A stretch of 64,000 nt of DNA from CAVXWV01 sp963695415 (GCA_963695415.1 CAVOGL010000007.1:124001-188000), one strand, 5' to 3'; positions 49,569-60,392 are shown, counted from the first letter of the stretch. Numbers and translations are program-made. The notes: generated from the letters alone by a model not told the origin.

Positions 49569-51395
49569 ATGTCTACACAAAAAATTTCAAGGCGTGAATT
49601 CTTTCGAGTTGCCGGAATCGCCGCAGGTGCCGCACTCTTGGGAGCTTGCGCTCCTGAGGTTGTCAAAGAAACAGTCGAGGTGATGGTCGTAGAAACTCAA
49701 ATCGTTACTGAAGAGAAAGTAGTAACCGAGGAGAAAATCGTCGAAGTCACCCCAACCCCGCAGCCGATGATCGTCACGCCGCAAGGACGAGAGTTGCCAG
49801 AAGACGCTGCTCCTCTGGAGATGCAGGTAATGCCTGATTTTACAACTGAGCCAAAATTCCTGGATGTCGCTCGAGATATTTATTCTGCGACATTTGCGAT
49901 AAACTTCTTGACCGAGCCTTTGCTGCGAAATAACGAAAACTTCGAGCTTGTGCCCGCACTGGCTGAATCTTGGCAGCCTGGAGAAAAAGCCGAATACTGG
50001 GAGTTCGTAATCCGTCAAGACGCCATGTGGAGTGACGGTACACCGATCACTGCAGATGATGTTGTTTACACCTACCAGCACCTATCAAACCCGGCGTTAG
50101 CTAACCCATGGGTTTGGTTCTACTTTGACATCAGAGACGTAGGTAAAGCCGCTCGAGGCGAGATCGCCCCTGCGGATGTGAAAGCGGCAGAAAAAGTTGA
50201 CGATCGCACCGTAAGGGTTTTTGGCGAATACGGTTCGATTCCTTACCTGCCTGCCCTGCTTTCCTACCAGGCTTCGGTTATTGTTCCGAAGCATGCTGCT
50301 GAGCCAAATCCTGAGCACTGGGCTGACAATGCTGAAGGTTATGTAAATGGTGGTCCTTACATTTGTACAAGTTGGGAACACAACACATCTGCCACACTGG
50401 AAGCCAACCCCAATTACAATGGTCCGCACAAACCCGGTATCCAGAGGTATGATCTCACCATCTACGCCGGCACTGCAAATCTCTTGAATGCCTGGTTGAA
50501 CAAAGAAATTTATATCTACTCGGGTCTTCCAATTCCCGATCTTTCGGTAGTTCGAGCTGATCCCCAGCTTAACGCATTGCTGCGCTTCTTCAACAATTTC
50601 CAAAGTGAGTACATAGCTCTAAACACCAACATGGAACCGACGAACAACCTCGCTTTACGGCAAGCTTTGTCGCACTCGATCGATCGCGAAACCATGTGCT
50701 TCCAGGTGATGAACGGTACATACTTACCTGGCTATTCGATGCTCCCACCTAGTTTTCCTGGGTATAACCCGGATCTAAAAGAAGTCCAGAAATATGATCT
50801 GGAGCTGGCTGCAGAGAAACTGGCGGAATCAGGTCTTGATCCAGCTAATATAAAGATTGAATTGTATGCCAACGCCCGCGATGCCCGTATGGAATTCATC
50901 AAGGAGCAATGGGAGACAAACCTGGGTATAACAGTAGATCTGATCCAGGTCGAAGGTGGTGTGTGGGGTGACCTGCGCTCTAAACACGAAATGATGGCTT
51001 ACAAGGGACCTTACGAATATGATTTCCTTGATCCATCCAACATGTTGACCGGACTCTGGCGCTCTGTACCTGCACCGGAAGGGAAAGAAGAACCCTGGGG
51101 CTCCCCCCGACACGCATGGAAGAATGAAACCTTCGATCAATTGGTGACCGATGCTGGAGGTGAAGCAGATGTAGAGAAGCGCATCCAGATGTTCCAGGAT
51201 GCAGAACGAATCCTCTGTGAAGAAATTGGTGGTGTGTTCATCACCCACCAGGTGATTTTCCAGGTGTGGTGGCCTTGGGTGGTAGGAATGCACCCAGATT
51301 CAAATGGGAATGTGGTTTTTCGCTACCTGGACATTGCCCGTTTCCAGATGTACATCCACAAAGACATTGAGGCAATGAAGCAGGAATACGCATAA
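49569..51395 (+). CDS. Family 5 extracellular solute-binding lipoprotein of an Opp/Dpp-type ABC transporter
   Basis: 608 residues. The N-terminus SRREFFRVAGIAAGAALLGAC combines a twin-arginine signal with a lipobox at Cys27, so it is exported folded and anchored to the membrane. A Val/Glu/Thr-rich linker follows, then the periplasmic-binding fold with FEFVPALAESW-like and AMWSDGTPITADDVVYTYQH motifs of SBP_bac_5 proteins. These bind oligopeptides or, in Chloroflexi and Thermotogae, often oligosaccharides. The glycosidase genes on both sides favour a sugar ligand, which is an inference. GGAGG precedes the ATG. A large hairpin separates it from the ATPase gene. Confidence 0.93.
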   Translation: MSTQKISRREFFRVAGIAAGAALLGACAPEVVKETVEVMVVETQIVTEEKVVTEEKIVEVTPTPQPMIVTPQGRELPEDAAPLEMQVMPDFTTEPKFLDVARDIYSATFAINFLTEPLLRNNENFELVPALAESWQPGEKAEYWEFVIRQDAMWSDGTPITADDVVYTYQHLSNPALANPWVWFYFDIRDVGKAARGEIAPADVKAAEKVDDRTVRVFGEYGSIPYLPALLSYQASVIVPKHAAEPNPEHWADNAEGYVNGGPYICTSWEHNTSATLEANPNYNGPHKPGIQRYDLTIYAGTANLLNAWLNKEIYIYSGLPIPDLSVVRADPQLNALLRFFNNFQSEYIALNTNMEPTNNLALRQALSHSIDRETMCFQVMNGTYLPGYSMLPPSFPGYNPDLKEVQKYDLELAAEKLAESGLDPANIKIELYANARDARMEFIKEQWETNLGITVDLIQVEGGVWGDLRSKHEMMAYKGPYEYDFLDPSNMLTGLWRSVPAPEGKEEPWGSPRHAWKNETFDQLVTDAGGEADVEKRIQMFQDAERILCEEIGGVFITHQVIFQVWWPWVVGMHPDSNGNVVFRYLDIARFQMYIHKDIEAMKQEYA

Positions 51396-51428
51396 ATTCC
51401 ATTGCTTGTTATTGACTAACCAAATATT

Positions 51429-51467
51429 GTTTGAATGTTGTACGGCATTGCCGTACAACATTCAAAC
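51429..51467 (+). terminator. Perfect 19-bp hairpin after the binding-protein gene
   Basis: Arms at 51429-51447 and 51449-51467 are perfect reverse complements with a single T at the centre, followed by a short T run. It is 34 bases after the binding-protein stop and 22 bases before the oppD-like start. It likely acts as a partial terminator or mRNA stabiliser that raises binding-protein levels. Confidence 0.7.
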
Positions 51468-51488
51468 ATAAATTTTTCCAATTATCGG

Positions 51489-52518
51489 ATGCCAATGGAT
51501 AACTTACTCCTTGAAGTTAATGGGTTGAAAACTGAATTTCAACTAAGCCAGGGTCCGGTTCATGCTGTTAATGGGATTTCATTCAAAATTCATGAGGGTG
51601 AAGTATTAGGGATCGTAGGCGAGTCTGGGCTGTGGGAAGAGTGTGACAGCTTTATCGATCATGAGACTGATCGAGGAACCTGGACGCATCGTGGAAGGAC
51701 AAATACTTCTGCATGAACCCGAAAAAACCATAGATCTCCTTTCTTTACCTGCGAATGAGATGGAACACATTCGGGGGAATAAAATTTCGATGATCTTTCA
51801 AGATCCGATGACCTCCCTTAATCCGGTGTTGACCATAGGGTATCAAATAATTGAACCTTTAAAGTTACACCGGTCTCTATCTGAGAATGAAGCCAAGGAT
51901 GAGGCGGTTAAACTTCTTGAACGGGTGGGCATTCCTGAAGCGCGTCAAAGGATGAAAGATTACCCCCACCAATTTTCTGGCGGGATGCGTCAGCGTGTGA
52001 TGGTTGCTATGGCTGTTGCCTGTAATCCTCGATTATTGATAGCTGATGAACCTACTACCGCACTAGATGTTACCATTCAGGCTCAAATTCTGGCTTTGCT
52101 CAATGAACTTAAAACCGAAACAGATGCGTCGGTGATTGTTATTACCCATGACCTGGGAGTAATTGCAGGGATGGCAAACCGCGTGGCAGTCATGTATGCC
52201 GGGCATATCGTAGAAAATGCACCTGTAGTTGAAGTTTTTGAGGCACCTCAACACCCCTATACACGTGCATTGATCGGATCGATCCCTCCATTAAGGAATT
52301 GGCCAGACCGTCTAACGACTATCGAAGGTGCCCCTCCAAGCCTGACTGAAGAGATATTTGGCTGTCCCTTCCAACCACGCTGTCTCGAAACAATTGAGCG
52401 GTGCGAAACAGAAAATCCGCTTTTACTTGAAACCAATTCCGGTCATTACTGTGCTTGCTGGGTTGCACAAGCAAAAACAATCTCAGTGGGTGAAAAAGGA
52501 GCAACCAGTTATGCCTGA
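51489..52518 (+). CDS. Opp/Dpp-type ABC transporter ATPase (OppD-like), one frameshift
   Basis: Reconstructed length 342 residues. N-terminal frame LLLEVNGLKTEFQLSQGPVH reaches GIVGESG, then breaks. Removing one G from the GGG at 51628-51630 gives GESGCGKSVTALSIMRL, the Walker A motif, and joins the frame from 51643. Walker B is LLIADEPTTALDVTIQAQ, signature FSGGMRQRVM. The C-terminal Cys-rich region CPFQPRC...CETENP is typical of oligopeptide-type ATPases. ATGs at 51489 and 51495 are both possible. It overlaps the OppF-like gene by 8 bases. Confidence 0.9.
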
Positions 52519-53476
52519 TAATCTGCTCCAAACGATCGATCTGGAAAAAAGTTTTCCAGTACGGCGGGGTTTTTTTGGTCAAACACACTTGCGTCTGGTT
52601 GCTGTAGATAATGTTAACCTGACGATCCGCAAAGGTGAAACGCTGGGTTTGGTAGGTGAATCGGGTTGTGGAAAATCTACCTTAGGTCTTACCATTATGT
52701 ACCTTTACGAGCCGACAAGTGGTAATGTGATTTTCGAAGGTCAGGATTTAGGAAAACTGGATGAAGCCAGATTATTGAAACAGCGACGTCTGATGCAGAT
52801 GATTTTTCAAGACCCGCTTGCCTCGCTGGATCCTCGAATGACGGTCGAAGAAATAATCCGCGAACCCATGGATATTCATGGTCAGGGAACTCCACGCGAG
52901 CGAACCGAGGAGGTTGCCCGTCTTTTGCAGACAACAGGCATGCCAGTTGATGCTGCAATGCGTTTTCCCTCCGATTTTTCAGGAGGTCAGCAGCAGCGCA
53001 TTGGCATTGCGCGTGCCCTGGCATTACAACCAAAGCTGTTGATCTGTGATGAACCGGTATCGTCGTTAGATGTCTCTGTCCAGGCGCAGATTCTCAACCT
53101 GTTGCGAGATTTACAAGGTGATTTTGAGTTAACATATTTGTTCATCTCGCATAATATTGCAGTGACTGGATTTATGAGCCAGCGAATCGGTGTGATGTAC
53201 CTGGGACAATTAGTAGAAATTAGTACGAGTTTAGCAATTATCAACGATCCTCAACACCCTTATACCCAGGCGTTGATCAGCGCAGTGCCTGAGCCGGACC
53301 CTAAGGCTAAATCGGCAAGGCGCACACTTTCGGGAGATGTTCCCAGTCCAATCGACCGACCGCCGGGCTGCCCGTTCCACCCGCGTTGCCCAATCATGGT
53401 CAGCCGGTGCAAAGTAGAAATACCCAAGCTGCGCGAAATTAGTTCTGAGCATTTTGCAGCCTGTCATCAGGTGTAA
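52511..53476 (+). CDS. Opp/Dpp-type ABC transporter ATPase (OppF-like)
   Basis: 321 residues. Walker A is GESGCGKSTLGLT, signature DFSGGQQQRIGIARAL, Walker B LLICDEPVSSLDVSVQAQ, with the Cys-rich CPFHPRCPIM at the C-terminus. It forms a heterodimer with the OppD-like ATPase. The start is the ATG at 52511 with AAGGAG 9 bases upstream, although the frame is open to 52358. It is 18 bases before the first permease gene. Confidence 0.95.
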   Translation: MPDNLLQTIDLEKSFPVRRGFFGQTHLRLVAVDNVNLTIRKGETLGLVGESGCGKSTLGLTIMYLYEPTSGNVIFEGQDLGKLDEARLLKQRRLMQMIFQDPLASLDPRMTVEEIIREPMDIHGQGTPRERTEEVARLLQTTGMPVDAAMRFPSDFSGGQQQRIGIARALALQPKLLICDEPVSSLDVSVQAQILNLLRDLQGDFELTYLFISHNIAVTGFMSQRIGVMYLGQLVEISTSLAIINDPQHPYTQALISAVPEPDPKAKSARRTLSGDVPSPIDRPPGCPFHPRCPIMVSRCKVEIPKLREISSEHFAACHQV

Positions 53477-53494
53477 CAGAAGAGAGGAGGTAAT

Positions 53495-54436
53495 ATGGGT
53501 CGCTATTTATTAGGTCGCATTGGAGGCATACTTGGGGTGATTATTGCTGTATCACTGATTACCTTTGTATTGATGAAAGCGGTCCCAAGCAGCCCGTTTG
53601 ATATGATGGCAATGACAGCTAATAAAGCGATTCCTGATGAAATTAAGCAGCAGCTAGAAGTGAAATATGGGCTGGACAAACCGGTTATTGTTCAGTATTT
53701 GTATTTTATGAGGAATGCTATAAAACTCGATTTCGGATACTCCTTCTATTACAACGGCTTGACCATCCGCGAAATTTTCCAAAATCAATGGCCTTACTCT
53801 ATTCAACTTGGTCTTTTAACGATGGGGTTTTCGATAATCGTTGGTATGGGTCTGGGGATTGGCTCTGCGATGAAGCAGGGTACGTGGTTAGATTATCTGG
53901 GGACAGGGGTTGCCTTGTTTTGCCTGGCAATGCCCAGCTTTGTTTTCGCAATCTTGCTGCAAATTGTTTTCAGCGTTAAATTGGGCTGGTTCCCAACTGG
54001 GGGCTGGTCTTCACCTCAAAATTGGGTTTTACCGGTGATTGCTAATTCTTTGGGTCCAGTGTTGATCCTCCAACGCTATACCAAATCAAGTATGGTAGAC
54101 GTTATGCGCTCAAAATACGTTCGTACAGCACGAGCCAAGGGTGTTCCTGAACGAAAAGTGACTTTTGTACACATCTTTAAGAATTCACTGACCCCAGTAT
54201 TAACAGTGGGAGGTCCTATGCTGGCGGGTTTGATTACCGGTTCCTTCTTCATTGAAACGATTTTCCGCATTCCAGGCATCGGCACATTTTTCGTCAGTGC
54301 AGTCGCCAACCGAGATTACCCATTAATTATGGCAACTACCATCACCTGGACTGTGATTATCTCATTTACCTACCTGATAACAGACCTGGCTTATGCTTTA
54401 GTAGATCCACGGGTAACATTCGTCAAGGAGAAGTGA
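53495..54436 (+). CDS. Opp/Dpp-type ABC transporter permease (OppB-like)
   Basis: 313 residues with six predicted membrane helices. AGGAGG precedes the ATG. Seen are the N-terminal LGRIGGILGVIIAVSLITFV, the cytoplasmic coupling loop VRTARAKGVPERKVTFVHIF and FIETIFRIPGIGTFFVSAV, typical of OppB/DppB. It forms the membrane channel with the OppC-like protein; the genes are 3 bases apart. Confidence 0.95.
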   Translation: MGRYLLGRIGGILGVIIAVSLITFVLMKAVPSSPFDMMAMTANKAIPDEIKQQLEVKYGLDKPVIVQYLYFMRNAIKLDFGYSFYYNGLTIREIFQNQWPYSIQLGLLTMGFSIIVGMGLGIGSAMKQGTWLDYLGTGVALFCLAMPSFVFAILLQIVFSVKLGWFPTGGWSSPQNWVLPVIANSLGPVLILQRYTKSSMVDVMRSKYVRTARAKGVPERKVTFVHIFKNSLTPVLTVGGPMLAGLITGSFFIETIFRIPGIGTFFVSAVANRDYPLIMATTITWTVIISFTYLITDLAYALVDPRVTFVKEK

Positions 54437-54439
54437 TCA

Positions 54440-55327
54440 ATGGCTGTTACATCCACCACAGCTGACCAGATCCCGAAAACACGCAGGGCAAGCAGTATGG
54501 CTTTAGCTGCCAGGCGATTCATGCGACAAAGAACAGCTGTTTTTGCTCTAATTTTCATCCTGCTTGAAATATTTGCTGCGATTTTTGCCCCCTGGATAGC
54601 TCCTTACGATCCTTATTACAGTGATTATACGGCAACATACCAGACTCCATCACGCGAGCATTGGATGGGTACTGATGATCTTGGTAGGGATGTATTAAGC
54701 AGAGTTATTTATGGCGCAAGAGTATCATATGCTGTCGGTATTCTGAGTCAGATTGCCCTTGTTATAATCGGTTTACCTCTCGGTGCTCTGGCAGGATTGG
54801 TTGGGGGGAGGCTGGATTTTGTCCTGATGCGGGTTATTGATGTTCTTTCATCAATTCCCGGCTTGTTGTTATATATCTTATTAATGATCGCATTAGGATC
54901 AGGTTTACCAAATATTATATTGGCAATGGCGATTACCGGCTGGATTGGCATAGCTCGTTTAGTTCGAGGTCAGGTTTTATCCTTGAAAGCTTCTGATTAT
55001 GTACGCGCAGCCCGTTCAATGGGAGGAAATACTGCCTGGGTCACGCGAAAGCATATTATTCGCAACAGTCTTACAGTAGTGATTGTGACCATGGCATTGG
55101 GAGTTCCAGGGGCAATGTTTGCGGAAGCTGGTTTGAGTTTTCTAGGACTGGGAATCCCACCGCCTACACCATCTTGGGGGCAGATGATCGGTGTTTATCA
55201 ACAGTTTGTCCGCGCTTACCCCTATCTGTTATTTTTCCCGGCGGTTGTTTTGGCGATCACCATGTTAGCCTGGATCTTGCTGGGAGATGGGATTCGCGAC
55301 GCACTTGATCCCAATATCCGCATGTAA
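54440..55327 (+). CDS. Opp/Dpp-type ABC transporter permease (OppC-like)
   Basis: 295 residues, with an N-terminal OppC domain (FMRQRTAVFALIFILLEIFA, APWIAPYDPYYSDY, REHWMGTDDLGRDVLSRVIY) and a permease core with the coupling loop YVRAARSMGGNTAWVTRKHI and GLSFLGLGIPPPTPSWGQMI. It is the last gene of the transporter operon and ends 10 bases before a strong bidirectional terminator. Confidence 0.95.
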   Translation: MAVTSTTADQIPKTRRASSMALAARRFMRQRTAVFALIFILLEIFAAIFAPWIAPYDPYYSDYTATYQTPSREHWMGTDDLGRDVLSRVIYGARVSYAVGILSQIALVIIGLPLGALAGLVGGRLDFVLMRVIDVLSSIPGLLLYILLMIALGSGLPNIILAMAITGWIGIARLVRGQVLSLKASDYVRAARSMGGNTAWVTRKHIIRNSLTVVIVTMALGVPGAMFAEAGLSFLGLGIPPPTPSWGQMIGVYQQFVRAYPYLLFFPAVVLAITMLAWILLGDGIRDALDPNIRM

Positions 55328-55336
55328 TTTTTGAGA

Positions 55337-55389
55337 AATAAATAAGAGAGTGTTAGCAAAAGAATTGCGCTAACACTCTCTTATTTATT
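55337..55389. terminator. Bidirectional terminator with 21-bp stem
   Basis: Arms 55337-55357 and 55369-55389 are perfect reverse complements with an 11-base loop; the outer part is A/T-only, so both strands end in a T-rich tail. It lies between the OppC-like gene and the convergent 55388 gene. Confidence 0.9.
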
Positions 55390-57998
55390 AAAATACCAGC
55401 CGGATTCCTTCTTCCCCATATAAAATTTCTATCTGTTGGGCCGGGAGTTCTGTGATGCTGTAGAGATTCTCATAATGTCTATAGCCGGACAGAGCTTGTT
55501 CTTGACTGTTCACCAATAACGGTCCTTCCCAGGCAAAGGACAATGTTTCACCTCGAAGGCTGGTTAATTGTACAGAAAGACCTTCGACCTTCAAGTCCAT
55601 TGCCTGGATTTTAGTTTGAAAGTCCGCGAAGCTTCCATCCAGAATTTCTTGTCCCATGTGGCAAAGCCAGATGTTTTCGGTTCCAAGCGAGCGTAATTCG
55701 CGCAAGGCAGTCTTACCTGAGGTGATCCATTCCAATCCCAGGGATGAATACAATGCAAGGTATCCTTTTCCTTTGCGTGCAAACGCCCAATTGCCTGCAA
55801 GGTCATATTCGTCAAATGCTGAAGCAGGAAAGTAGGCGTGGGTAAACCCCAGCCAATCATCCAGGCTCAATTTATTAAGGGAGATAAGCACATCGCCCCA
55901 TTGAGCGACCCGTGGCAGGGTCTTGTTACCAACCCATAAATTGGGCAGATGTGCATCGTTTTCACTCAAGTTACCTGGATGGTTCACGAAAACCACCGCA
56001 TCAGGTCCTAAAGTAGCCTGCCAAATGTGTTCTGCTTTCCCAGGTTGTCCTGGACAGTAATTCTGGGCTGAAGCAAGCATGTAATCATCAGTTTTATAGA
56101 TGACTTTGTTCACTTCCCAGGTAAGGTTTTCAGAGGGTGAGACTACTGGTGAAGATATTGTAGGTTGAACAGAACCGATTCCTTCCTTGCTCCACAAGGC
56201 AGCAGGAGCATCCAGGGCAATGTTGTAGATTGTTTCAGGAAGCTGGTATTTACGGCTGCATGCCAGACTGACCACACCCATAACATTCTCGTTGAAATTG
56301 CCCAACCCCCACATGAGGCGAGTGATACCAGAAGTTGCTTCCAGGCGGTGGCTGAGAACGCTGGCAGTGTCACTTCTTCCTTGGGATGAACCCAGCATTC
56401 CTTTCCATGTATTTACGGCTAAAGAGAAGAAAATTTTATCCAATAGTACAGCAGCCAACTCTCTTAATGTTTCGGACTTTGCCAGGTCAACCAGAAGAGT
56501 CAAGGCAGTAATTGTGGATTCTAACAAAGCTGGCGAATCCCATTCCTGGAAACCATATTGCCCATGTTTTTGCATCCAGGCGATGGCGAGTTCTTCACCA
56601 TTCTGCTGATGCCAGTTTCCTGTTTTGCCGCTATTAACAAATACTTCATTTGACAATAGTTGACCAGCCAGTATCTCGCAAGTATTGACTAAAAATTGCT
56701 GGTTTTCAAAAAGAAAATCTGGGTTGTCGGGTGGACGTTCTTCTGTCCAATAATAGAAATTCAGGATCGCTGTTTCTGCAGTAGAAAGTAATTTATCAGA
56801 TAATTTCTTCTTTTTTCGAAAACGGACTAATATGTAGAGTAACCCCAAAAGGTCAACGATACTGCCATCTTGATGTTGTTGAATGCGGCTAACGGCTGTA
56901 TCAAGGATTTTTTGATCAACTTTTTCCCAGGTGAACAAGGCAATTTTTGCGATTTCAATAAATATGCTTTCACTACGGCGCTTCGCTGCGTCCTCGAGAG
57001 CTTCCCGAGCACGGTTTGCGAAAGTTCCGTATGTGTTAAATGAGAAGGGGGTGCGAACGACCCAAAAAAGTTCTTTCCGATCAAATTGCATTTTCTTTTG
57101 ATAATACTCACCTTCCTCAGGCAGTAACGAGAGGTGATGAGGCCCGTTTCGCAAGGGAAAAAGACGGGCGAGTTCATATTTTGCACCAGCCTCAGTATTT
57201 TTGATGCCAGATTGGAAAATATCTCCTCTTAAGCTCTGTAGACGGTGGGAGATTTCTGTGGGTTTTTCGATATCGCTGGAAAACTGCAGCACGATAGGCT
57301 CATTCTTGTCATAGCGATCCCCGGTCAAATAACCATAAACATATCGATCTAAATAGGCTTTCTCAATGACATTTTCTAATAAAAGCCGTTTCTCGATCAG
57401 ACTCGCCTCTATTTCAGTAGGAAGTGATATTTGCGCATCCGAAGCACGGGTATCATTGATTTTTAAGGCAAATGCGTATGGCGTCTGGCCTAGTGCTTTG
57501 GTATCAAAACGCACAAGCAAATTGTTGATCCCTGCATGAAGTGTGGCTTGGATGGAAAATTTCTTAATAATTTTCCCCTGATATTCATCATAGTGGTGGA
57601 TGAGCTGCCCATTCAGCCAGATGTCTATCAGGCAATTACTTCCAAGCAAAAGAGTGCACTGGGTAGATTGTGGGACAGAAATCCCGGTGTAAGCCCATGA
57701 TCGAAAAAATTGATGAGAGGGAGAGAATCTAGAAAAATCAACCAGATGGTCTTCCAGGCATCTATAATATCGCCAGTATAGGGAAGAATTGTCTTCGCTG
57801 ATTGGACCCAGATTACCAAGATCGACTGGAGGTAGTGTAACCTCCAATTCTGATGTGGCATATTGCTGGTGGGTGCTTGCCACCAATTCCTCACTTGGAT
57901 GCAGACTCGGGTTGGGAATGGGGATTGAGGACGGACCTGCTGTCAGCCAATGGTGGATAAAACCATCATTAAGTCTGTAGTTTAAATTTCCTTGAATC
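55388..57998 (-). CDS. Large toroid/beta-sandwich protein, probably polysaccharide-active, one frameshift
   Basis: Up to 869 residues. The N-terminal 150 residues contain a jelly-roll-like piece (CTLLLGSNCLIDIWLNGQ), the middle is helical, and the C-terminal part is beta-rich (VLPRVAQW-like LPRVAQWGDVLISLNKL, GFTHAYFPASAFDEYDLAGN). This resembles lyase or glycoside hydrolase toroid-plus-sandwich architecture, but I cannot name a family. The main frame starts at a TTG (57886). Removing one base from the T5 run (top A5 at 57959-57963) extends it with NYRLNDGFIHHWLTAGP up to 57998, 6 bases after AGGAGG; the first codon there would be ATT, so the start is unresolved. No signal peptide is seen. 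Confidence 0.68.
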
Positions 57999-58112
57999 TA
58001 GCACCTCCTGGATATGTGTTCAGTAGTGAAGTGTAACAGAAATTGGACAGTTATATGTCCCTTCAGTATACAAAGGACGATTTTACCCCATAAAAAAGAA
58101 TACCACAAGAAT

Positions 58113-60326
58113 TTATCTGGTACCGTTTGCTTCTAACATTTCCTTTTTCCCTGTGTAGAATAAGGAAGTAGAAGATGGTGGCAGGTAAATCTTGAATTCA
58201 TCGGTATCTTGAGCAATTGGATTCCTGTCGAACAGGTTGAAGACCAATTCGACTTTCTCAGGCAATTTGAAAACACGATCCCCGCCTGCTGCTGAATGGA
58301 CGCTGAGCAGTTCGCGGGTTGCGTACAATACATCGCCATCTCCATTATAAATATGCACACCCGCATAACGCGCCAGGTTGCGTAAAATCGGCGCTGGAAG
58401 ATTTGGCGCCGCGCTGTAAACCGAACGCCAATTACCGAATTCTTTGACCACGAATCCAGGTCGGCAGCGCCCCTTGGAGTAAACGACATTACCAAGAACG
58501 ACAGCCTGCTGGTCATCCACGTGGAATACGGGTCCCAAAAGGTTGTTCGTACCCCAGGTGATGTCCTGGTTCAGACCCTTGGTGATGGGATGTGCCAGGT
58601 TTATAAGGTGGATATAGGGTCCCCAGGGGTGTTCGCCGGAATCGAACCGAATCCCGGTTAAGTCGGTCATGCTGTCCAGGGAAGCTGTTTCCTCAAGGTA
58701 ACCAGGCGCGTAAATCCACACGCACACCTGGTCCGAATGTCTTGTTTTTCGCTTCAGCTGCTCTCTCCGTTGGGCATTCATGTGAAAAGGATTTAAAAAT
58801 ACCAGCATTTTATAAGGTTTAACTGGACCTTCCAGGAAATCCTGCATCAGGTAGATATCGTGAGGCGCGCCCATATGGGGGATACCCCACAGGCGCTGCT
58901 GGAAGATCAGGGGGATATCGAGGTTGTTTTTGATCGATTCGTAATACAAACTTTCATCGTCCAGCAATACCGCAATTTCGGCGCTTGGTGATCGGTCTAA
59001 TTTCAGCGAGAAGGTACCGATGTCCTGGAAGCTCTTGATCAAATCCCTGAAAGCAGGTTGTTGGCTGAGCTCGATGTGAGGCGTTTTCGGACTGCCACCC
59101 GCCAGCCACCAGATTCCCTGCCCATGCGTGATCACGTATGCAAAGTTACGCTTCAGCAGGGCTATGCTTTCCTCCAGGGTATCCGCTTTTCCGAAGTTGG
59201 GGTGGTCATGGTGGGTTAGGTGGGTGCGGGTGTCGTCCTCATACAGGTAGAGCTTGTTGTGCAGGCGCATGGATTCAGCCGGTGGCATTGCTGGGGTGTC
59301 GCCGCCTATGCCGCGGAAACCATACGAATAAGGGCTGACCAGGAAATCCACGTCCGGTGAGCGCAGTACATATTTCAAGCCCAGGTGACCGCTGCGCTGG
59401 TACGTGGAAAACTCACTGTCGGACCCTTCCCCGAAGAAACCGGCGTTCCAGGCAAGCTCAGTCAGGTACCCGTAGAAAGCACCGGCGAGCGCCTGCCGTT
59501 GGGTGGCTTTCTTGACAGTGCCACAGAATTCGGTGCATAGTTCAGCCGAGAGTTCAGCCAGGCATTCGTAATAATCGATTACATTTCTCTCTTTTGCAGG
59601 ATCTCTGAAGGTGTACATTGTGGTGTTAACCTGGTCATCACGTGATGGGACTTCGGCAGAATGGAAATCGACAGTCGTATCTGCCCAGGCTTCGCGCAGA
59701 TTGCCGCCATCACCGTTATATTTCTTTTCTAGCCATTTCCGGAAGTGCTCCCGCATCGGTCGGCTGTAATCGCCAGTGGTCAATCCCATTGCCCCGGGAC
59801 CCTTTACCCATTCGGCAGAGCTGCCTGTGGCAACCTGGTAAGCGACCACCCTTTCGAACATCCCGATTTCGCGGATTGCCCCAACAAGAGCCAACAGGAA
59901 TTCATTTGCCTGTTTTCGCCAAATTGTTGATGCGTAAGACTGGCATTTTCGAGAACCATCAGAGAGCAGCTCGCACTCATCCGGATACAATTCCTGCCAC
60001 CATCCCATCATCTCCAGATGAATGCGAAGGTGAAACCTGGCTTCCGGATCAGCATCGATGAAATGTTCAAGACGCGGTTTCAATGTTGAGAAATCGAAAT
60101 CGGTATTGTTATTCTTGTTCGGACCGCACCATTCAGGTTGTGGACCGGTTGTGCCCATATCGAACGTGTGAAAATGGACTCCTGCTTTACCATAATACCG
60201 GGCGCTTTCTTTCAGTGGATAAGATTTGACGGTAGGACCGCTTCCCCACATCAAGCCATAGAATACTGGTTTTCCATCGAGAATAAGAGCCGGAGCTCCG
60301 TTGTGGTTTGCGATTTGTGCTTTCAT
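58113..60326 (-). CDS. GH42-like beta-galactosidase family protein
   Basis: 737 residues. AGGAGG precedes the ATG at 60326. A (beta/alpha)8 barrel with GLMWGSGPTV at its start is followed by FHLRIHLEMMGWWQELYPDE, VVAYQVATGSSAEW (possible acid/base Glu) and LHNKLYLYEDDTRTHL (possible nucleophile Glu), then a Rossmann-like domain (EIAVLLDDESLYY, YKMLVFLNPF) as in GH42 trimerisation domains, and a C-terminal sandwich. Sequence motifs are divergent from classical GH42, so the sugar specificity is uncertain. No signal peptide. It is in a minus-strand run with the UroD-family and hydroxyacid dehydrogenase genes. Confidence 0.75.
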   Translation of the reverse strand: MKAQIANHNGAPALILDGKPVFYGLMWGSGPTVKSYPLKESARYYGKAGVHFHTFDMGTTGPQPEWCGPNKNNNTDFDFSTLKPRLEHFIDADPEARFHLRIHLEMMGWWQELYPDECELLSDGSRKCQSYASTIWRKQANEFLLALVGAIREIGMFERVVAYQVATGSSAEWVKGPGAMGLTTGDYSRPMREHFRKWLEKKYNGDGGNLREAWADTTVDFHSAEVPSRDDQVNTTMYTFRDPAKERNVIDYYECLAELSAELCTEFCGTVKKATQRQALAGAFYGYLTELAWNAGFFGEGSDSEFSTYQRSGHLGLKYVLRSPDVDFLVSPYSYGFRGIGGDTPAMPPAESMRLHNKLYLYEDDTRTHLTHHDHPNFGKADTLEESIALLKRNFAYVITHGQGIWWLAGGSPKTPHIELSQQPAFRDLIKSFQDIGTFSLKLDRSPSAEIAVLLDDESLYYESIKNNLDIPLIFQQRLWGIPHMGAPHDIYLMQDFLEGPVKPYKMLVFLNPFHMNAQRREQLKRKTRHSDQVCVWIYAPGYLEETASLDSMTDLTGIRFDSGEHPWGPYIHLINLAHPITKGLNQDITWGTNNLLGPVFHVDDQQAVVLGNVVYSKGRCRPGFVVKEFGNWRSVYSAAPNLPAPILRNLARYAGVHIYNGDGDVLYATRELLSVHSAAGGDRVFKLPEKVELVFNLFDRNPIAQDTDEFKIYLPPSSTSLFYTGKKEMLEANGTR

Positions 60327-60392
60327 GCGATCCTCCTGTTAGGTGAGTTACTGCGATAGTCGATGATTTTCTGGGGACAGAATAGAAAGTGT

